Origin: CAYZJV01 sp964478945
GTDB lineage: Bacteria; Spirochaetota; Spirochaetia; Sphaerochaetales; Sphaerochaetaceae
DNA: 57,203 nucleotides
NCBI GenBank assembly: GCA_964478945.1
Contig: CAYZJV010000013.1
Span: 1-57,203, forward strand
Direction of reading: 5' to 3'
This document shows, in pieces, positions 8,437-18,020 of this stretch. Both the position numbers and the translations under genes were made by a program. The notes beneath the pieces are model-generated. The model was not told the origin of the DNA. It was given only the letters and a program-made list of their open reading frames with translations, and did not search any database. Every line of letters starts with the position of its first letter. Within the stretch, counting starts at the first letter, position 1.

Positions 8437-9524
8437 TGGTATACACACTCCTTGGCTGCGTTCGAATACAGTTCCAGTCGGTCACGATCCAGATGGAAGA
8501 AGTGGTCCGAAGCACTCATAATGTACCCTCCATCTATACCGTATCCGGCGAACTTCTTGCGCACCTCTTCGACAATCTGGTCATCGGTGCCTGGCAATAC
8601 GGTCAACTGGTCGATTCCACCGATGAGGATTTTCTCCTTACCGAGGGTACGGCGTACCATTTCCATATCCTTGTCGGCTATATCGCCTCCGATTTCGATG
8701 GGGGACAAGGTTTCCGATGCATCACAACCATTCTCCATGATCGAGTCCAGGATTTTGGTCATGCCTCCACAAGTGTGGTAGACCACCTTGTAGTCCAATG
8801 CATGCAGTGCGTCGTGCATCCGCTTGTCGTAGGGAAGGCAGAATTCCCTGTGCATCGTGGGCGAGATGATCGTGTTGGACGAGGCGCCTCCCCCGGTTTC
8901 CACCAGATCGATCGGCAGTCCCTTGAGGTTCTTCTCGATGTATTCGAATTTTTGCTGCAAAAGGGTTTCAAGTAGCTCATGTACCCATTCGGGATTATCG
9001 AAGGTAGCCATGATGAGTTTCTCGATTCCCACCAGTTCGGCCGCATCCTGCCAACATCCTCCTTGGTACCCCCAGATGAAGGTCCGCATGATGCCGCCGT
9101 CGCCCAATTCCTCCCGCTTGTTGAGAAACAGATCCCGTCTGAATGTCGGTATCGGGCGGTACTTGCGCAGCAATTCGATATCTTGTTCGCGCTTGATCAT
9201 CGGTTCGAGTACCCATGAGGTCATTTCATTTATACCATGGACGTAAGTGAGATTTCCCTCCGGGGTCTCGACGGTGTACTCGATCCGTTTCCCATCATCG
9301 ATCGGAGTCTCTTTCGCCGAGACTTTCCACTGTCCATTCGTCTCGTCGGTGATTTCGTAACAGGTGATGGCGGCATCGAGGCCAACGGCCTTGAAGGCTT
9401 CCACATCGCTCATCCCACCCATTTGGGTGTGCAGATGGTAGGGTTGCCACTGATGTAGTGTCGCTGGCACTCGATCGGGCTTTTCTCCTGCGATTGCCAA
9501 TAGCATGCGTTCTCTTGAATTCAT
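8433..9524 (-). CDS. UroD-superfamily protein, putative methyltransferase (second copy)
   Basis: A 363-residue UroD-like TIM barrel, clearly different in sequence from its neighbour. It carries the HxCGG motif at His250-Cys252 (YHTCGG) and a C-terminal IMSASDHFFH patch. The start is ATG 9524, preceded by AGGAGA. It follows the ABC permease by 8 bp and overlaps the next UroD-like gene by 4 bases, indicating coupled translation and perhaps a heteromeric complex. Two non-identical UroD-family proteins at the end of a glycan operon suggest a methyl-group step on the imported substrate. This is inference; no corrinoid protein is present in this operon. Confidence 0.8.
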   Translation of the reverse strand: MNSRERMLLAIAGEKPDRVPATLHQWQPYHLHTQMGGMSDVEAFKAVGLDAAITCYEITDETNGQWKVSAKETPIDDGKRIEYTVETPEGNLTYVHGINEMTSWVLEPMIKREQDIELLRKYRPIPTFRRDLFLNKREELGDGGIMRTFIWGYQGGCWQDAAELVGIEKLIMATFDNPEWVHELLETLLQQKFEYIEKNLKGLPIDLVETGGGASSNTIISPTMHREFCLPYDKRMHDALHALDYKVVYHTCGGMTKILDSIMENGCDASETLSPIEIGGDIADKDMEMVRRTLGKEKILIGGIDQLTVLPGTDDQIVEEVRKKFAGYGIDGGYIMSASDHFFHLDRDRLELYSNAAKECVYQ

Positions 9525-9532
9525 GGTCTCTC

Positions 9533-10375
9533 CTATTTGATGCTGCCCATGGTCAGCCCTTCGATATAATGTTTCTTTGTGAAGGCGTAGAGGATCAGGA
9601 TGGGAACGGTTCCTATCAAGAGTCCTGCGAAGCCTTGTCCCAGTGGTGTGGCTTTGGTAGCCATCGGTCCCACATTGAATATGTACATCACCTTCACCAT
9701 GATGGTGAGCATTTCCGATTTCTGCAAGAACAGCAGTCCCACCAGTAGATCGGTCCATACCGCGGTGAAGTTGAAGATCATCACGGTAACCGAGACTCCT
9801 TTCGACAATGGGAACACGATGTGCAACAGTGTACCCAGGTGTCCCAATCCGTCTATCCTGCCGGCTTCCAGCAATTCTTTCGAGAATTCATCGAAGAAGT
9901 TTCTGAAGAGGAAGATCGAGAACGGTAATCTGATTCCCACGAAGATGATCAGGGCCCCCCAGTAGGTGTTGTTCAATCGTAGATCCCGGTATTGCAGGAA
10001 CAGGGGCAGACAGATCAGCACGATCGATATGTAGATCATCACGTAGGAAAATTGATAGAAGAAGTTGCGTAGCGGGAACTTGAGCAAGGAATAGGCATAC
10101 CCCGCCAATCCTCCCAGGACGATGGTGATCGCACAGGTTACCGCAGCGAGCAGAAGACTGTTGCGGAGTGCCAGGTTCAATCCTGTTTCCCACGCCGACT
10201 GGAAGTTGTAGAGGGTGAATGATTCGGGCAGGCGCAACAAGCCTCTGGCGATGTCGGCTCCTTCCCTGAACGGGGTGATCAGGATCACCACCAAAAAGAG
10301 GAGTATCGTGATCGAATAGATGATCATCGGAATTTGCATGAGTAGTCTGAAGGGAGATATTTTTCGATCGTTCAT
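9533..10375 (-). CDS. Sugar ABC transporter permease, MalG type
   Basis: A 280-residue inner-membrane permease with about six transmembrane helices. The EAA-like cytoplasmic loop reads ELLEAGRIDGLGHLGTLLHIVFP, starting near residue 170, with the conserved G at the expected place; it docks to the ATPase. It belongs to the carbohydrate-uptake CUT1 family. It pairs with the upstream MalF-type permease (8 bp away) and the binding protein at 11395-12669. No ATPase is encoded nearby, so a shared MsiK-like ATPase elsewhere in the genome is likely. Confidence 0.9.
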   Translation of the reverse strand: MNDRKISPFRLLMQIPMIIYSITILLFLVVILITPFREGADIARGLLRLPESFTLYNFQSAWETGLNLALRNSLLLAAVTCAITIVLGGLAGYAYSLLKFPLRNFFYQFSYVMIYISIVLICLPLFLQYRDLRLNNTYWGALIIFVGIRLPFSIFLFRNFFDEFSKELLEAGRIDGLGHLGTLLHIVFPLSKGVSVTVMIFNFTAVWTDLLVGLLFLQKSEMLTIMVKVMYIFNVGPMATKATPLGQGFAGLLIGTVPILILYAFTKKHYIEGLTMGSIK

Positions 10376-10383
10376 CTGGGCAC

Positions 10384-11274
10384 CTACCTGTTCCTTCGTT
10401 TTTCCAGACGCTTGGTGGAAAAGAGGTAATAACTGATCATGAGGATGCTGATGACGATCAGCAGCACTCCTGCCGCAGCACCTTTCCCCATATCCTGCAA
10501 CTTGAAGATGTTGAGGTACACGAAGTATTCGAGTACGGTGGACGAGAAGCCGGGTCCTCCATCGGTCAATACATAGATGTAGTTGAACAGGAAGGCCATG
10601 ATGCTGATGATCTGGAGCACCACATACACTTTCACGATATTCTTCAACATCGGGATGGTGATGTAGATGTACTGCTGGAATTCACTCGCTCCGTCGATTT
10701 CAGCCGCTTCATAGATGGACCGCTCGATCGTGGTCAATCTGGCGAGGAACAATAGGAGTGCGAATCCGATGTTCTTCCACACCAGCGATATGATGATGGA
10801 AAAGAGGGAGAATCGCGAGTCACCGAGCCAGTCGACCGCCAGGAAGTCCAATCCCACTGCACGGAAAAACTGGTTCAATGGGCCTTGACTGTTCAGAAAA
10901 CTGGTCAGTATCTGGGCCACCACGATATCGGGGATGATCACCGGCAGGAAAAACAGGAACGAGTAGATCTTGTAACCGGGTATCTTGAGGAATATCGCTT
11001 GGGCGAACAACAGTGCGATCAAGGTGACTATGGGAACCACGGTGATGATGATTTTCAAATTGTTGAACAGCGTGGTATAGAGGTGGTTTATCCCCAACAA
11101 TTGCTGGTAATTGCCCAATCCCACGAATTCCGTTCTCTGCAGGTACGACCAATCGAACATGCTGTAGGTGAACATCTGCACCATCGGATTCACATAGACG
11201 AATATGATGATCAACAACGAAGGCAATATGAACAGATACGATGCCCGTCGATCCAACCATTTACTGTTTCTCAT
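10384..11274 (-). CDS. Sugar ABC transporter permease, MalF/UgpA type
   Basis: A 296-residue membrane protein with about six transmembrane helices and the EAA loop YEAAEIDGASEFQQYIYITIP in the last third. The start is set at ATG 11274 because GGAAGGTGG lies just upstream and the protein then begins with a short basic segment before the first helix. It is the first permease of the CUT1 transporter, separated from the binding-protein gene by 120 bp that hold a strong hairpin. Confidence 0.9.
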   Translation of the reverse strand: MRNSKWLDRRASYLFILPSLLIIIFVYVNPMVQMFTYSMFDWSYLQRTEFVGLGNYQQLLGINHLYTTLFNNLKIIITVVPIVTLIALLFAQAIFLKIPGYKIYSFLFFLPVIIPDIVVAQILTSFLNSQGPLNQFFRAVGLDFLAVDWLGDSRFSLFSIIISLVWKNIGFALLLFLARLTTIERSIYEAAEIDGASEFQQYIYITIPMLKNIVKVYVVLQIISIMAFLFNYIYVLTDGGPGFSSTVLEYFVYLNIFKLQDMGKGAAAGVLLIVISILMISYYLFSTKRLEKRRNR

Positions 11275-11354
11275 CACATCCACCTTCCGCTTCTCTTGCT
11301 GTAAGTTCCATTGCAATCCTCCAATCCCTGATTTGCGTGCCAACGGCACTCAGT

Positions 11355-11383
11355 GTGGGAGACCTGGATTCCAGGTCCCCCAC
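11355..11383 (-). promoter_or_regulatory. Intercistronic hairpin after the binding-protein gene
   Basis: The 13-base arms at 11355-11367 and 11371-11383 pair fully in the minus-strand RNA (one G-U pair) around a 3-base loop. No T tract follows, so it is more likely a 3' stabiliser or partial terminator that keeps binding-protein mRNA more abundant than permease mRNA. Confidence 0.7.
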
Positions 11384-11394
11384 CGTTCATCCGA

Positions 11395-12669
11395 CTATTT
11401 CAGGGATGCTTCGATTTCCGCCGCATATTCGGCGGGAGTGATCTCTCCATTCAACATCATGTTGCAGAATTTCAAGATAGCCGCATCGTACTCACGTGAC
11501 CAGAACGAGTGTCCTTCCAAGAAGGTGTCCATCTGGTCGTGACGATCGATGTATGCTTTCACTTCATCGCTCTTGATCTCGAAATCGTTCATCGAGAACT
11601 TGGTGGAAACAGGTGGGTTTCCTACCGCTACGAACATGCCGACGATCTCTTCATTGAACAGCAGGATACGGATGTACTGGGCCGCCTGCTCAGGATATTC
11701 GGTCCATTTGGTGGCTCCGATCGCATCGCCGAAGACAGGATTCTTCATCGCCATATCACCTTTTCCGCCCATCGAAGGCCACTCGATGATACCGACATTG
11801 TCGACTCCCAATGCATCGGTGTACATCTCAAGCAAGGAAGGGAACAGAGGAATCATGGCCACCTGACCACTGGTGAACTGACCCCAGAGGTTTGCAATGC
11901 TGATTGTATTTCCACCTGGGAGGAAGTACCCCTTGTCGTAATAGGCTTTCCATTTCTGGCTGAAGTCTTCGAAATTCTTGTTGTAGATCGGAGTCTCGTA
12001 CGCCTCCACGACTTCTTCGAGGTTGTCGTAGTAGGAGGGAATTGCGAAGGAGTGCCACCAGTGGGCGAAGATGCCCTCTTTGTTGGCAAATCCAAAGGGA
12101 ACCATGCCTGCCTGCTTCAACTGTTCCGATACCGCGATGAATTCATCATAGGTCCACTTGGAGGGGAATTGGGTATAATCGATTCCCGCGTCCTTCATCA
12201 TCTGCTTGTTGTAGGCAACGGCAACGAAGTTGTTGGCGAATGCCGAACCATAGATGGCTCCGGTATCGGGATCGGTGCAACCTTCGAGAAGCTGCAACGA
12301 ATCGATCTCTTCCTGGGTGAAGTAGTCGTTGAGTGGAAGGTGCAGTCCCTGCTTTCCACTGGTGATCATATCCGACTTGCCAGGCCAGTTGAAGATGATG
12401 TCGGGACCAGACTGGCTGAAGGCCGCCTGGGTCGTCAACTCACGATAATTTCCCGTGCCCTTGAACACGACATCAACTTTGAACCCATATTCGGCTTCAG
12501 CGATTTCCGCTGCCCTGCGGAAAATTTCCATGTAGGAACTATCATTCTCATGTACGGTCCAGAACTCAAGGGTCGGCATCTCCGCTTTGCCCTTTTCTTC
12601 CTGACCACTTGCAAAAACCATTGGCAACACCATAAGTGCGACCAACAAAGCAACTGCTACTCGTTTCAT
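11395..12669 (-). CDS. Extracellular sugar-binding protein, ABC family 1
   Basis: A 424-residue periplasmic binding protein of the MalE/UgpB-like family 1. The signal peptide is at residues 1-21 (ends MVFASGQEE), followed by the usual first strand TLEFWTVHENDSSYMEIF. There is no lipobox cysteine. It captures the oligosaccharide handled by the GH38 and GH39 enzymes encoded just upstream and passes it to the two permeases downstream. It follows the GH39 gene by 11 bp, and AGGAGG precedes the ATG. A mannose-containing oligosaccharide is a guess from context. Confidence 0.9.
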   Translation of the reverse strand: MKRVAVALLVALMVLPMVFASGQEEKGKAEMPTLEFWTVHENDSSYMEIFRRAAEIAEAEYGFKVDVVFKGTGNYRELTTQAAFSQSGPDIIFNWPGKSDMITSGKQGLHLPLNDYFTQEEIDSLQLLEGCTDPDTGAIYGSAFANNFVAVAYNKQMMKDAGIDYTQFPSKWTYDEFIAVSEQLKQAGMVPFGFANKEGIFAHWWHSFAIPSYYDNLEEVVEAYETPIYNKNFEDFSQKWKAYYDKGYFLPGGNTISIANLWGQFTSGQVAMIPLFPSLLEMYTDALGVDNVGIIEWPSMGGKGDMAMKNPVFGDAIGATKWTEYPEQAAQYIRILLFNEEIVGMFVAVGNPPVSTKFSMNDFEIKSDEVKAYIDRHDQMDTFLEGHSFWSREYDAAILKFCNMMLNGEITPAEYAAEIEASLK

Positions 12670-12680
12670 CTTGTAGCCTC

Positions 12681-14216
12681 CTAAATATTTTTCGCCATCG
12701 GATGATGGTCATATTCGTAGGTATCTTCGGTGATTTCCCACAGAATCATTTGGAAGGGAGCCAATTCGATGGTGGATTCCCTTTCCTTGGTGGTGAACAC
12801 TTCGATATGTGGACGACAGCTCTGCTCAAGCATCTCCACCTGCTCCTTGTCCGGATACTCGGGTGATCCGAGACGAACCCATGCGTCATAGACACTCTCT
12901 TTTTCCCTGGTCACCGAATAGGTGGTGATGCATTTCGATTGGACGGTATGCGTGTGACGAATCACAACTTCGATCGATTCCTTCTGTGCAAAGGCCGAAT
13001 AGGGATCCTCCGGTTGGGCTCCCACGGTACAGGCATAGCCTTCACGATAGGGAACTTCATTCCACAACAATATGGAGAACCCCTTATCCTTGCGGGCGAC
13101 AGCATAACCATCGGATACCTCGATCAATTCGGCTCCCAATTTCCGTAGGAACCAATATCCCCAGTAGGCGGGTTTCTTCAGTCCATTTTCCGTCATCAAA
13201 CCGAAGCCTCCGTGGAACAAGGAATTGCCGGCTCCATGCTCTTCGAACAGATCGGTGAAGGTCCAGTACCCCAATGAATCGGCAAGATCTTCGGTGGCAA
13301 GGCAATTCGAGAGTATGAAGGGGCCCTTGAAGGCCGTATCATGCACCACATCCCTACAGAGGAATGAGGAGTTCCACTCGGTCACGTGCACCTCCAATTG
13401 TCCGAGTCCCTTTTCCTTGAGAAGTGTCTTCAACGCCCTCAGATCATCTGCGGTCGCATCGGGACCCCTGTAGTGGATCAGAGCCGATTCGGAAAATTCC
13501 CCCGCATCCCACCACACCGGATACGGATGGGCAGTCACGAAATCGATCGGGATGTGGTGGGCCACCACATGGTCCAGAAATTCCTCCATCCAGGGAGCCT
13601 TGCCATCGGTGAAGAATGCCGAAGAGGGTCCACCGACTTTGATTGCCGGATCGATTGCCTTGATGCACCGGGCACTCGTTGCATAGAGGTCGAAATACTC
13701 TTTTTGCGTGCCACTCCAGAATTCGCCTACGATGCAGGGTTCATTCCAGATTTCAACATACCAGCTACGTACTTCCTCCATTCCATAGCGGTGTATGCAG
13801 TGGAGGAAGAACTGTCGAACCAGGTCCTCCCATTCCTCGAGTCGTTGGGGAGGACTTACCCGTACCTTCCACCAGAAGAGGGTTGTCTCGTCCTTCGCCA
13901 ATGCGGAGGGCATGAAACCCAGTTCCACGAATGGTTTCAACCCGATTTCCAAGAGGAAATCGAACAGTTGGTCGATGTAACGAAAGTTGTAGTGCAACGA
14001 TCCGTCATCACCTCGTCGGCACACCATCATCTCGTCATGGAACAGTCCATGGAAACGGATGTGGGAGAAACGCAATTCCTCCTGCACCTTCCGCAGTTGA
14101 CGTTGCCATTCGGCGCGCAGTCCTTCAGCTGCCCTTCCGGCACAGATGAGCGAGAACCAATGGGCTCCCATATTCCTCATGGGAGCATGTTGCAATCGTA
14201 CAAGATCGATCAACAT
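12681..14216 (-). CDS. Glycoside hydrolase family 39-like (beta-xylosidase / iduronidase fold)
   Basis: A 511-residue clan-A TIM-barrel glycosidase. The acid/base glutamate is probably Glu159 in WYVEIWNEP and the nucleophile Glu280 in HVTEWNSS, both at the expected positions. Family members include beta-xylosidases and alpha-L-iduronidases. There is no signal peptide, so it works in the cytosol on imported oligosaccharides. The start at ATG 14216 overlaps the end of the alpha-mannosidase gene by 7 bases, indicating coupled translation. Pairing with GH38 suggests a mixed glycan containing alpha-mannose. The exact linkage is unknown. Confidence 0.8.
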   Translation of the reverse strand: MLIDLVRLQHAPMRNMGAHWFSLICAGRAAEGLRAEWQRQLRKVQEELRFSHIRFHGLFHDEMMVCRRGDDGSLHYNFRYIDQLFDFLLEIGLKPFVELGFMPSALAKDETTLFWWKVRVSPPQRLEEWEDLVRQFFLHCIHRYGMEEVRSWYVEIWNEPCIVGEFWSGTQKEYFDLYATSARCIKAIDPAIKVGGPSSAFFTDGKAPWMEEFLDHVVAHHIPIDFVTAHPYPVWWDAGEFSESALIHYRGPDATADDLRALKTLLKEKGLGQLEVHVTEWNSSFLCRDVVHDTAFKGPFILSNCLATEDLADSLGYWTFTDLFEEHGAGNSLFHGGFGLMTENGLKKPAYWGYWFLRKLGAELIEVSDGYAVARKDKGFSILLWNEVPYREGYACTVGAQPEDPYSAFAQKESIEVVIRHTHTVQSKCITTYSVTREKESVYDAWVRLGSPEYPDKEQVEMLEQSCRPHIEVFTTKERESTIELAPFQMILWEITEDTYEYDHHPMAKNI

Positions 14217-16903
14217 TCCCCACCCCTGTATTTCACGAGTATGGTATGCACCTGCCATGGTGCGAATTCGACTTGGATGCCATGTGAATCGATGAGTTCC
14301 AATGGTTCGCCCGGCGTTTCGGCCAGTGTACCCAGTGATGCTGTTGCCAAGGCTTGGTGGAAGAACAGTTGCGTATCCACCTCTTCAGCGGTCGTGTTGT
14401 AGCATCTGAATACCCATTCCTCGCCTGATTCGGCTCTTTTAATGGCCGAAAGCACGATCGCTTCGGATTCCACCCGCACCAGTTCGACCGATGGGTGGCA
14501 CCCCTTGCATCCTGGGGCCACTTGACGACCCAATACCGGATAGGCATAGCCATGGGCACTCTTTGCCATATGTTCTATACCGACCTCCGATGCTTCCAGC
14601 AACACCGCGAATTCAAAGGTATGCGCACCTTTGCACTGGGCTCCCGGAGTCCTGAGACTCCAGCCTCCGTTACCCTTCCTCGATCTCAGGTCGTAGCGAG
14701 AGAGCCAACCGACACTACGCAACAGGGTCAGTGCGATGATTGAAGTGCCTTCCGAGGATCGGTAGGTTTCGAAGGCGGGTATCCCGCGGTTCGCAAGACC
14801 CACCGCTCCTGTCCCATGGGGGATCGCCACGAAGGTCTTCTGGGCATAGGTGGAGGGAGCTTCAACCCATTCGCTGTAGGTGGCCGATCCCTTTTCGACG
14901 ATTTCCCTTCGGTCCACTCCATAAAGGCTTTCTGCGAACGAGTGCGTTCCCGCACGTCGTGTATCGAGCAGGGCCACCAGATGATGGTCCTCCACGTGAT
15001 TGTCGAATCTCACGGTACACTCGACCATCCTCTTGTGGATAGGAAGGAAGAGTTCCACCTCAAGTGGACATGCGAGGGTTTCCAAACTCCGCGCGCTCCT
15101 GTCGGGAGTGATGGAGGCAGGGAGCTCCAAAGCCCCTTCAACCACCAAGGTTTCTCCGGTGGCCTTGCGAAGACGTCTCACACCACGCGCCTGCCATTGG
15201 ATTTCCTGATCGTACTCGGGGGAACTGAAGGTATATTCGTCGCCCGCATCTCCGGTATCGATGAAGCGCAATACCACCGGTTCGGTCGATTCGGAGGTTT
15301 TTTCATGGAAAAGTATGTGGGATTTCACCGTATCCACTTCGATCGAAACCATATCGTTCTCGATCCTCGAACCCTCGGCCATCGTATCGGAAGAAACAGG
15401 TTCGTAGGTCCACCGGTAGTTCAGCGCTGTCAATCCCACCGAGGGAATCGATGCGACCGGTACGGCGACCTGTATACGGGTCTCAAGGTACATCTGCGGT
15501 TGTGTATCCAAAGAAAGATCCATCGCTTCATCGGTGACGGTGATCTTGATCAGATCCCCTTGGTACTTCTTACCATCGGCTGCCCACACTTCAATTCCGG
15601 TCGGATTCGGTTTGATCAGTTCGGGGTAGTTCTCCTCAAGCACGCTGTTGGAGTAGTTGACCTTTCTGATCAGGTGTTTCTCATACAGGATATCCACCAG
15701 GGTCGTTTCATCCTTCCGCCCAGCCATTTGTGGGTTGAACAGCAACAAGGATCCGTCGCCCTGCTCCTGGGGCCATGCGAGGTGTGGTACAATTGCTTCC
15801 ACGCTTTTCGAGATGAGATGCGCATTGACCGTTTCCAGATCACCATACCGCAGCATCATTTCATCGTGCACTTCATCGATACTGCAACCGCAGATGCTGT
15901 CGTGGGGCATATTCTGCAGGTACAGTTTCCATGCATGGGCAAGGACATCACTTTGATACTCCGCTTTCCCCACGATGGAGGACAAGGCCTGCAATGGTTC
16001 GGCGTAGTACAAAAGTTCCCGTTCCCTCCGGAAGTTCTCCTGTTTCACATACATGCGGGTCGAGATCGTTCCACCGAGCAGATAGGCTTTGTACCCGCTG
16101 CGCAACTCGCCGCTGGTCTCCTGCAGGGGAAGATCCTGGGGAAGCGAATCAAGATATTCGGGCAAAGAACCATGGATGAATTCGTATTCGGGGAATCGCG
16201 CACGAGCCTTTTCCAACAATCCGGGCAGTTCCCGCAACGGTGCCACATGGTCCACTCCCTGCATCACCAATATCGAGTTGGTTCGGGTCAGTGGTGCAAG
16301 TCGTTCAATGATGGAATCCATCCTTTCCATGAAAAGTTCTTCTTCGGTGGGGATACAGGCTGCCATTCCATAGCCGTAGGGCATGTTGATGCCGAGGATC
16401 TTCGTACCGTCGAGACCGGCCCATTGCAGTTCGGTTTCGGTCACTTCAGCTCCCAAACCTCGCCAGAAGACGATCTGTTCGAGTCCGAGTCCTTTGAGGA
16501 TCTGTGGCATTTGGGAGGGATGTCCGAACGAATCGGGAAGGTATCCCACTTGCATGGAGGTTCCCATTCGTTCGCAGAGGCGTGAACCCATCAGATAATT
16601 GCGCACATGTCCTTCGGCGCTGATCAAATATTCGTCGGGCAGCACATACCAGGGCCCGATGAGTATGCGACCATCCTGTATATACCGCTTCAGCACTTCT
16701 TCCCGTTCGGGACGAACGGAGAGGTAATCTTCGAGTACGATGGTTTGACCATCGAGCATGAACACCCGGTAATCGGGATCGTGCTCGACGATGTCGATGA
16801 GCCGATCCACGAGATCGACAAGCATCATGAGAAATGTTTCGCGAGTGAGATACCACTCCCTATCCCAATGTGTATGTGATACCACGAATACCTGTTTTTT
16901 CAT
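14210..16903 (-). CDS. Alpha-mannosidase, glycoside hydrolase family 38
   Basis: An 897-residue cytosolic retaining alpha-mannosidase. The zinc-binding HTHWDREW motif is at residues 10-17 (His12, Asp14) and the nucleophile is Asp124 in GYLPDSFGHPSQ. A further probable metal ligand is the His of MQGVDHVAP. The long C-terminal beta-sandwich region typical of GH38 follows. It has no signal peptide and a good AAGGAAA upstream. It is the first enzyme gene after the LacI regulator. It would release mannose from imported mannosides. Confidence 0.92.
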   Translation of the reverse strand: MKKQVFVVSHTHWDREWYLTRETFLMMLVDLVDRLIDIVEHDPDYRVFMLDGQTIVLEDYLSVRPEREEVLKRYIQDGRILIGPWYVLPDEYLISAEGHVRNYLMGSRLCERMGTSMQVGYLPDSFGHPSQMPQILKGLGLEQIVFWRGLGAEVTETELQWAGLDGTKILGINMPYGYGMAACIPTEEELFMERMDSIIERLAPLTRTNSILVMQGVDHVAPLRELPGLLEKARARFPEYEFIHGSLPEYLDSLPQDLPLQETSGELRSGYKAYLLGGTISTRMYVKQENFRRERELLYYAEPLQALSSIVGKAEYQSDVLAHAWKLYLQNMPHDSICGCSIDEVHDEMMLRYGDLETVNAHLISKSVEAIVPHLAWPQEQGDGSLLLFNPQMAGRKDETTLVDILYEKHLIRKVNYSNSVLEENYPELIKPNPTGIEVWAADGKKYQGDLIKITVTDEAMDLSLDTQPQMYLETRIQVAVPVASIPSVGLTALNYRWTYEPVSSDTMAEGSRIENDMVSIEVDTVKSHILFHEKTSESTEPVVLRFIDTGDAGDEYTFSSPEYDQEIQWQARGVRRLRKATGETLVVEGALELPASITPDRSARSLETLACPLEVELFLPIHKRMVECTVRFDNHVEDHHLVALLDTRRAGTHSFAESLYGVDRREIVEKGSATYSEWVEAPSTYAQKTFVAIPHGTGAVGLANRGIPAFETYRSSEGTSIIALTLLRSVGWLSRYDLRSRKGNGGWSLRTPGAQCKGAHTFEFAVLLEASEVGIEHMAKSAHGYAYPVLGRQVAPGCKGCHPSVELVRVESEAIVLSAIKRAESGEEWVFRCYNTTAEEVDTQLFFHQALATASLGTLAETPGEPLELIDSHGIQVEFAPWQVHTILVKYRGGEC

Positions 16904-16934
16904 TGCACACTTTCCTTATCCAGTTTATTTGAGG

Positions 16935-16984
16935 CACGCGATGGTACCGTTGCGTGTTTCCATCTATCGAATTTTGATGGAAAC
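16935..16984 (-). promoter_or_regulatory. Pseudo-palindrome and hairpin between LacI and mannosidase genes
   Basis: Two elements fill the 87-bp gap. At 16956-16984 the 9-base arms GTTTCCATC and GATGGAAAC pair perfectly around 11 bases, giving a hairpin. At 16935-16956 an 18-of-22 palindrome is centred on GGTACC, the same core found in the 36-bp operator upstream of the LacI gene, and may be a secondary operator. Either could lower or separately control expression of the genes after LacI. Confidence 0.45.
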
Positions 16985-16990
16985 GTACTA

Positions 16991-17992
16991 TCATATTCGG
17001 ATGCGAACCGAGTCACGTATGCTCAGTGTCCCTCCGTGGTTGCACACTTGCGGCTCCTTCTGTTTCTTTCCCATCAACAGGTGCAGTGCATCGACACACG
17101 ACATCCCCAATTCATAGCGGGGCACGCTGATGGTGGTGAGCTTGGGACGTACGATCGATGCGAAGGAGATATCGTCATGGCCGATGATCGAGATGTCTTC
17201 CGGTATGGAGAGTCCCGCATCATTGACCGCATCGTAGGCTCCGATGGCCAGCATGTCGTTCGCCGCGAACACGGCGGAAGGCTTCCGTTCTTTTCCCAAT
17301 AGGGTCGCCATACCCTTGTACCCACTTTCCAAAGTGAAGTCCCCTTGATAGATCCATTCTTCATTGAATGGAATCCCGTGTTCGACAAGACAGTTTCTGA
17401 AGCCTTCGTACCGTTTCTGGGCAGCCAAGGTAGCCATATCACCGGTGATGTGGCCAATATCAACATGTCCTTGGTCGATGAGGAATTTGGCAGCCTGGTA
17501 CCCCGAGGAGAAGTTGTCGAAATTCACATACGACTTACCCTCCTCCCTGTCGATGGCGACTATGGGAAGGTCGCTTTCGTTCACGGTCTGTTCCAACTCC
17601 TTGGAGAAGGAATTGGACCACTGCACGATGATGATGCCATCCACTTGTTTGGTCCTCAGGAAATCGACTGTTTCGATGAGTGCGGCGTTGTCGTTCTTGA
17701 TGTCGGTGAGGATGACCGAGTAACCCAAATCCTTCGCCCTACTCTCCACTCCACGTGCGAGTTCGGGGAAGAATGGGTTGGTGATGTCGGGAAGGATGAG
17801 TCCAATGGTGTTGGTACGATTGAGCGCCAATCCCCGAGCTACCGAGTTGGGGTTGTAGTTGTGCTGTTGGATCACTTCCATCACTTTCTCACGAGCTTGT
17901 TCGCTCACATCGGGTTTGTTGTTCAATACCCTTGAAACCGTAGCGGTTGAGAGATTGGTCATCCTTGCGATATCCCGAATCGTAATCTTCAC
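16991..17992 (-). CDS. LacI-family repressor of the mannosidase operon
   Basis: A 333-residue LacI/GalR regulator. Residues 3-23 are the helix-turn-helix (TIRDIARMTNLSTATVSRVL), followed by the hinge (SVARGLALNRTNTIGLILPD) and a periplasmic-binding-like sugar-sensing domain. It starts with GTG at 17992, 7 bases after GGAGG. It heads the operon that runs to 6081, and the 36-bp palindrome at 18021-18056 lies just upstream, so autoregulation with release by a sugar inducer is likely. Confidence 0.93.
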   Translation of the reverse strand: MKITIRDIARMTNLSTATVSRVLNNKPDVSEQAREKVMEVIQQHNYNPNSVARGLALNRTNTIGLILPDITNPFFPELARGVESRAKDLGYSVILTDIKNDNAALIETVDFLRTKQVDGIIIVQWSNSFSKELEQTVNESDLPIVAIDREEGKSYVNFDNFSSGYQAAKFLIDQGHVDIGHITGDMATLAAQKRYEGFRNCLVEHGIPFNEEWIYQGDFTLESGYKGMATLLGKERKPSAVFAANDMLAIGAYDAVNDAGLSIPEDISIIGHDDISFASIVRPKLTTISVPRYELGMSCVDALHLLMGKKQKEPQVCNHGGTLSIRDSVRIRI

Positions 17993-18020
17993 TCTGCAGC
18001 CTCCTGAAGACGGTCACCAT

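Noticed and set aside
7438..9524. The UroD-like pair considered as haem-pathway HemE
   Set aside because: Both carry the HxCG motif of the methyltransferase branch and sit in a sugar operon without other haem genes.
14816..16585. A 589-codon open frame on the plus strand opposite the alpha-mannosidase
   Set aside because: It lies wholly inside a clear GH38 gene, has no family features and no start context.
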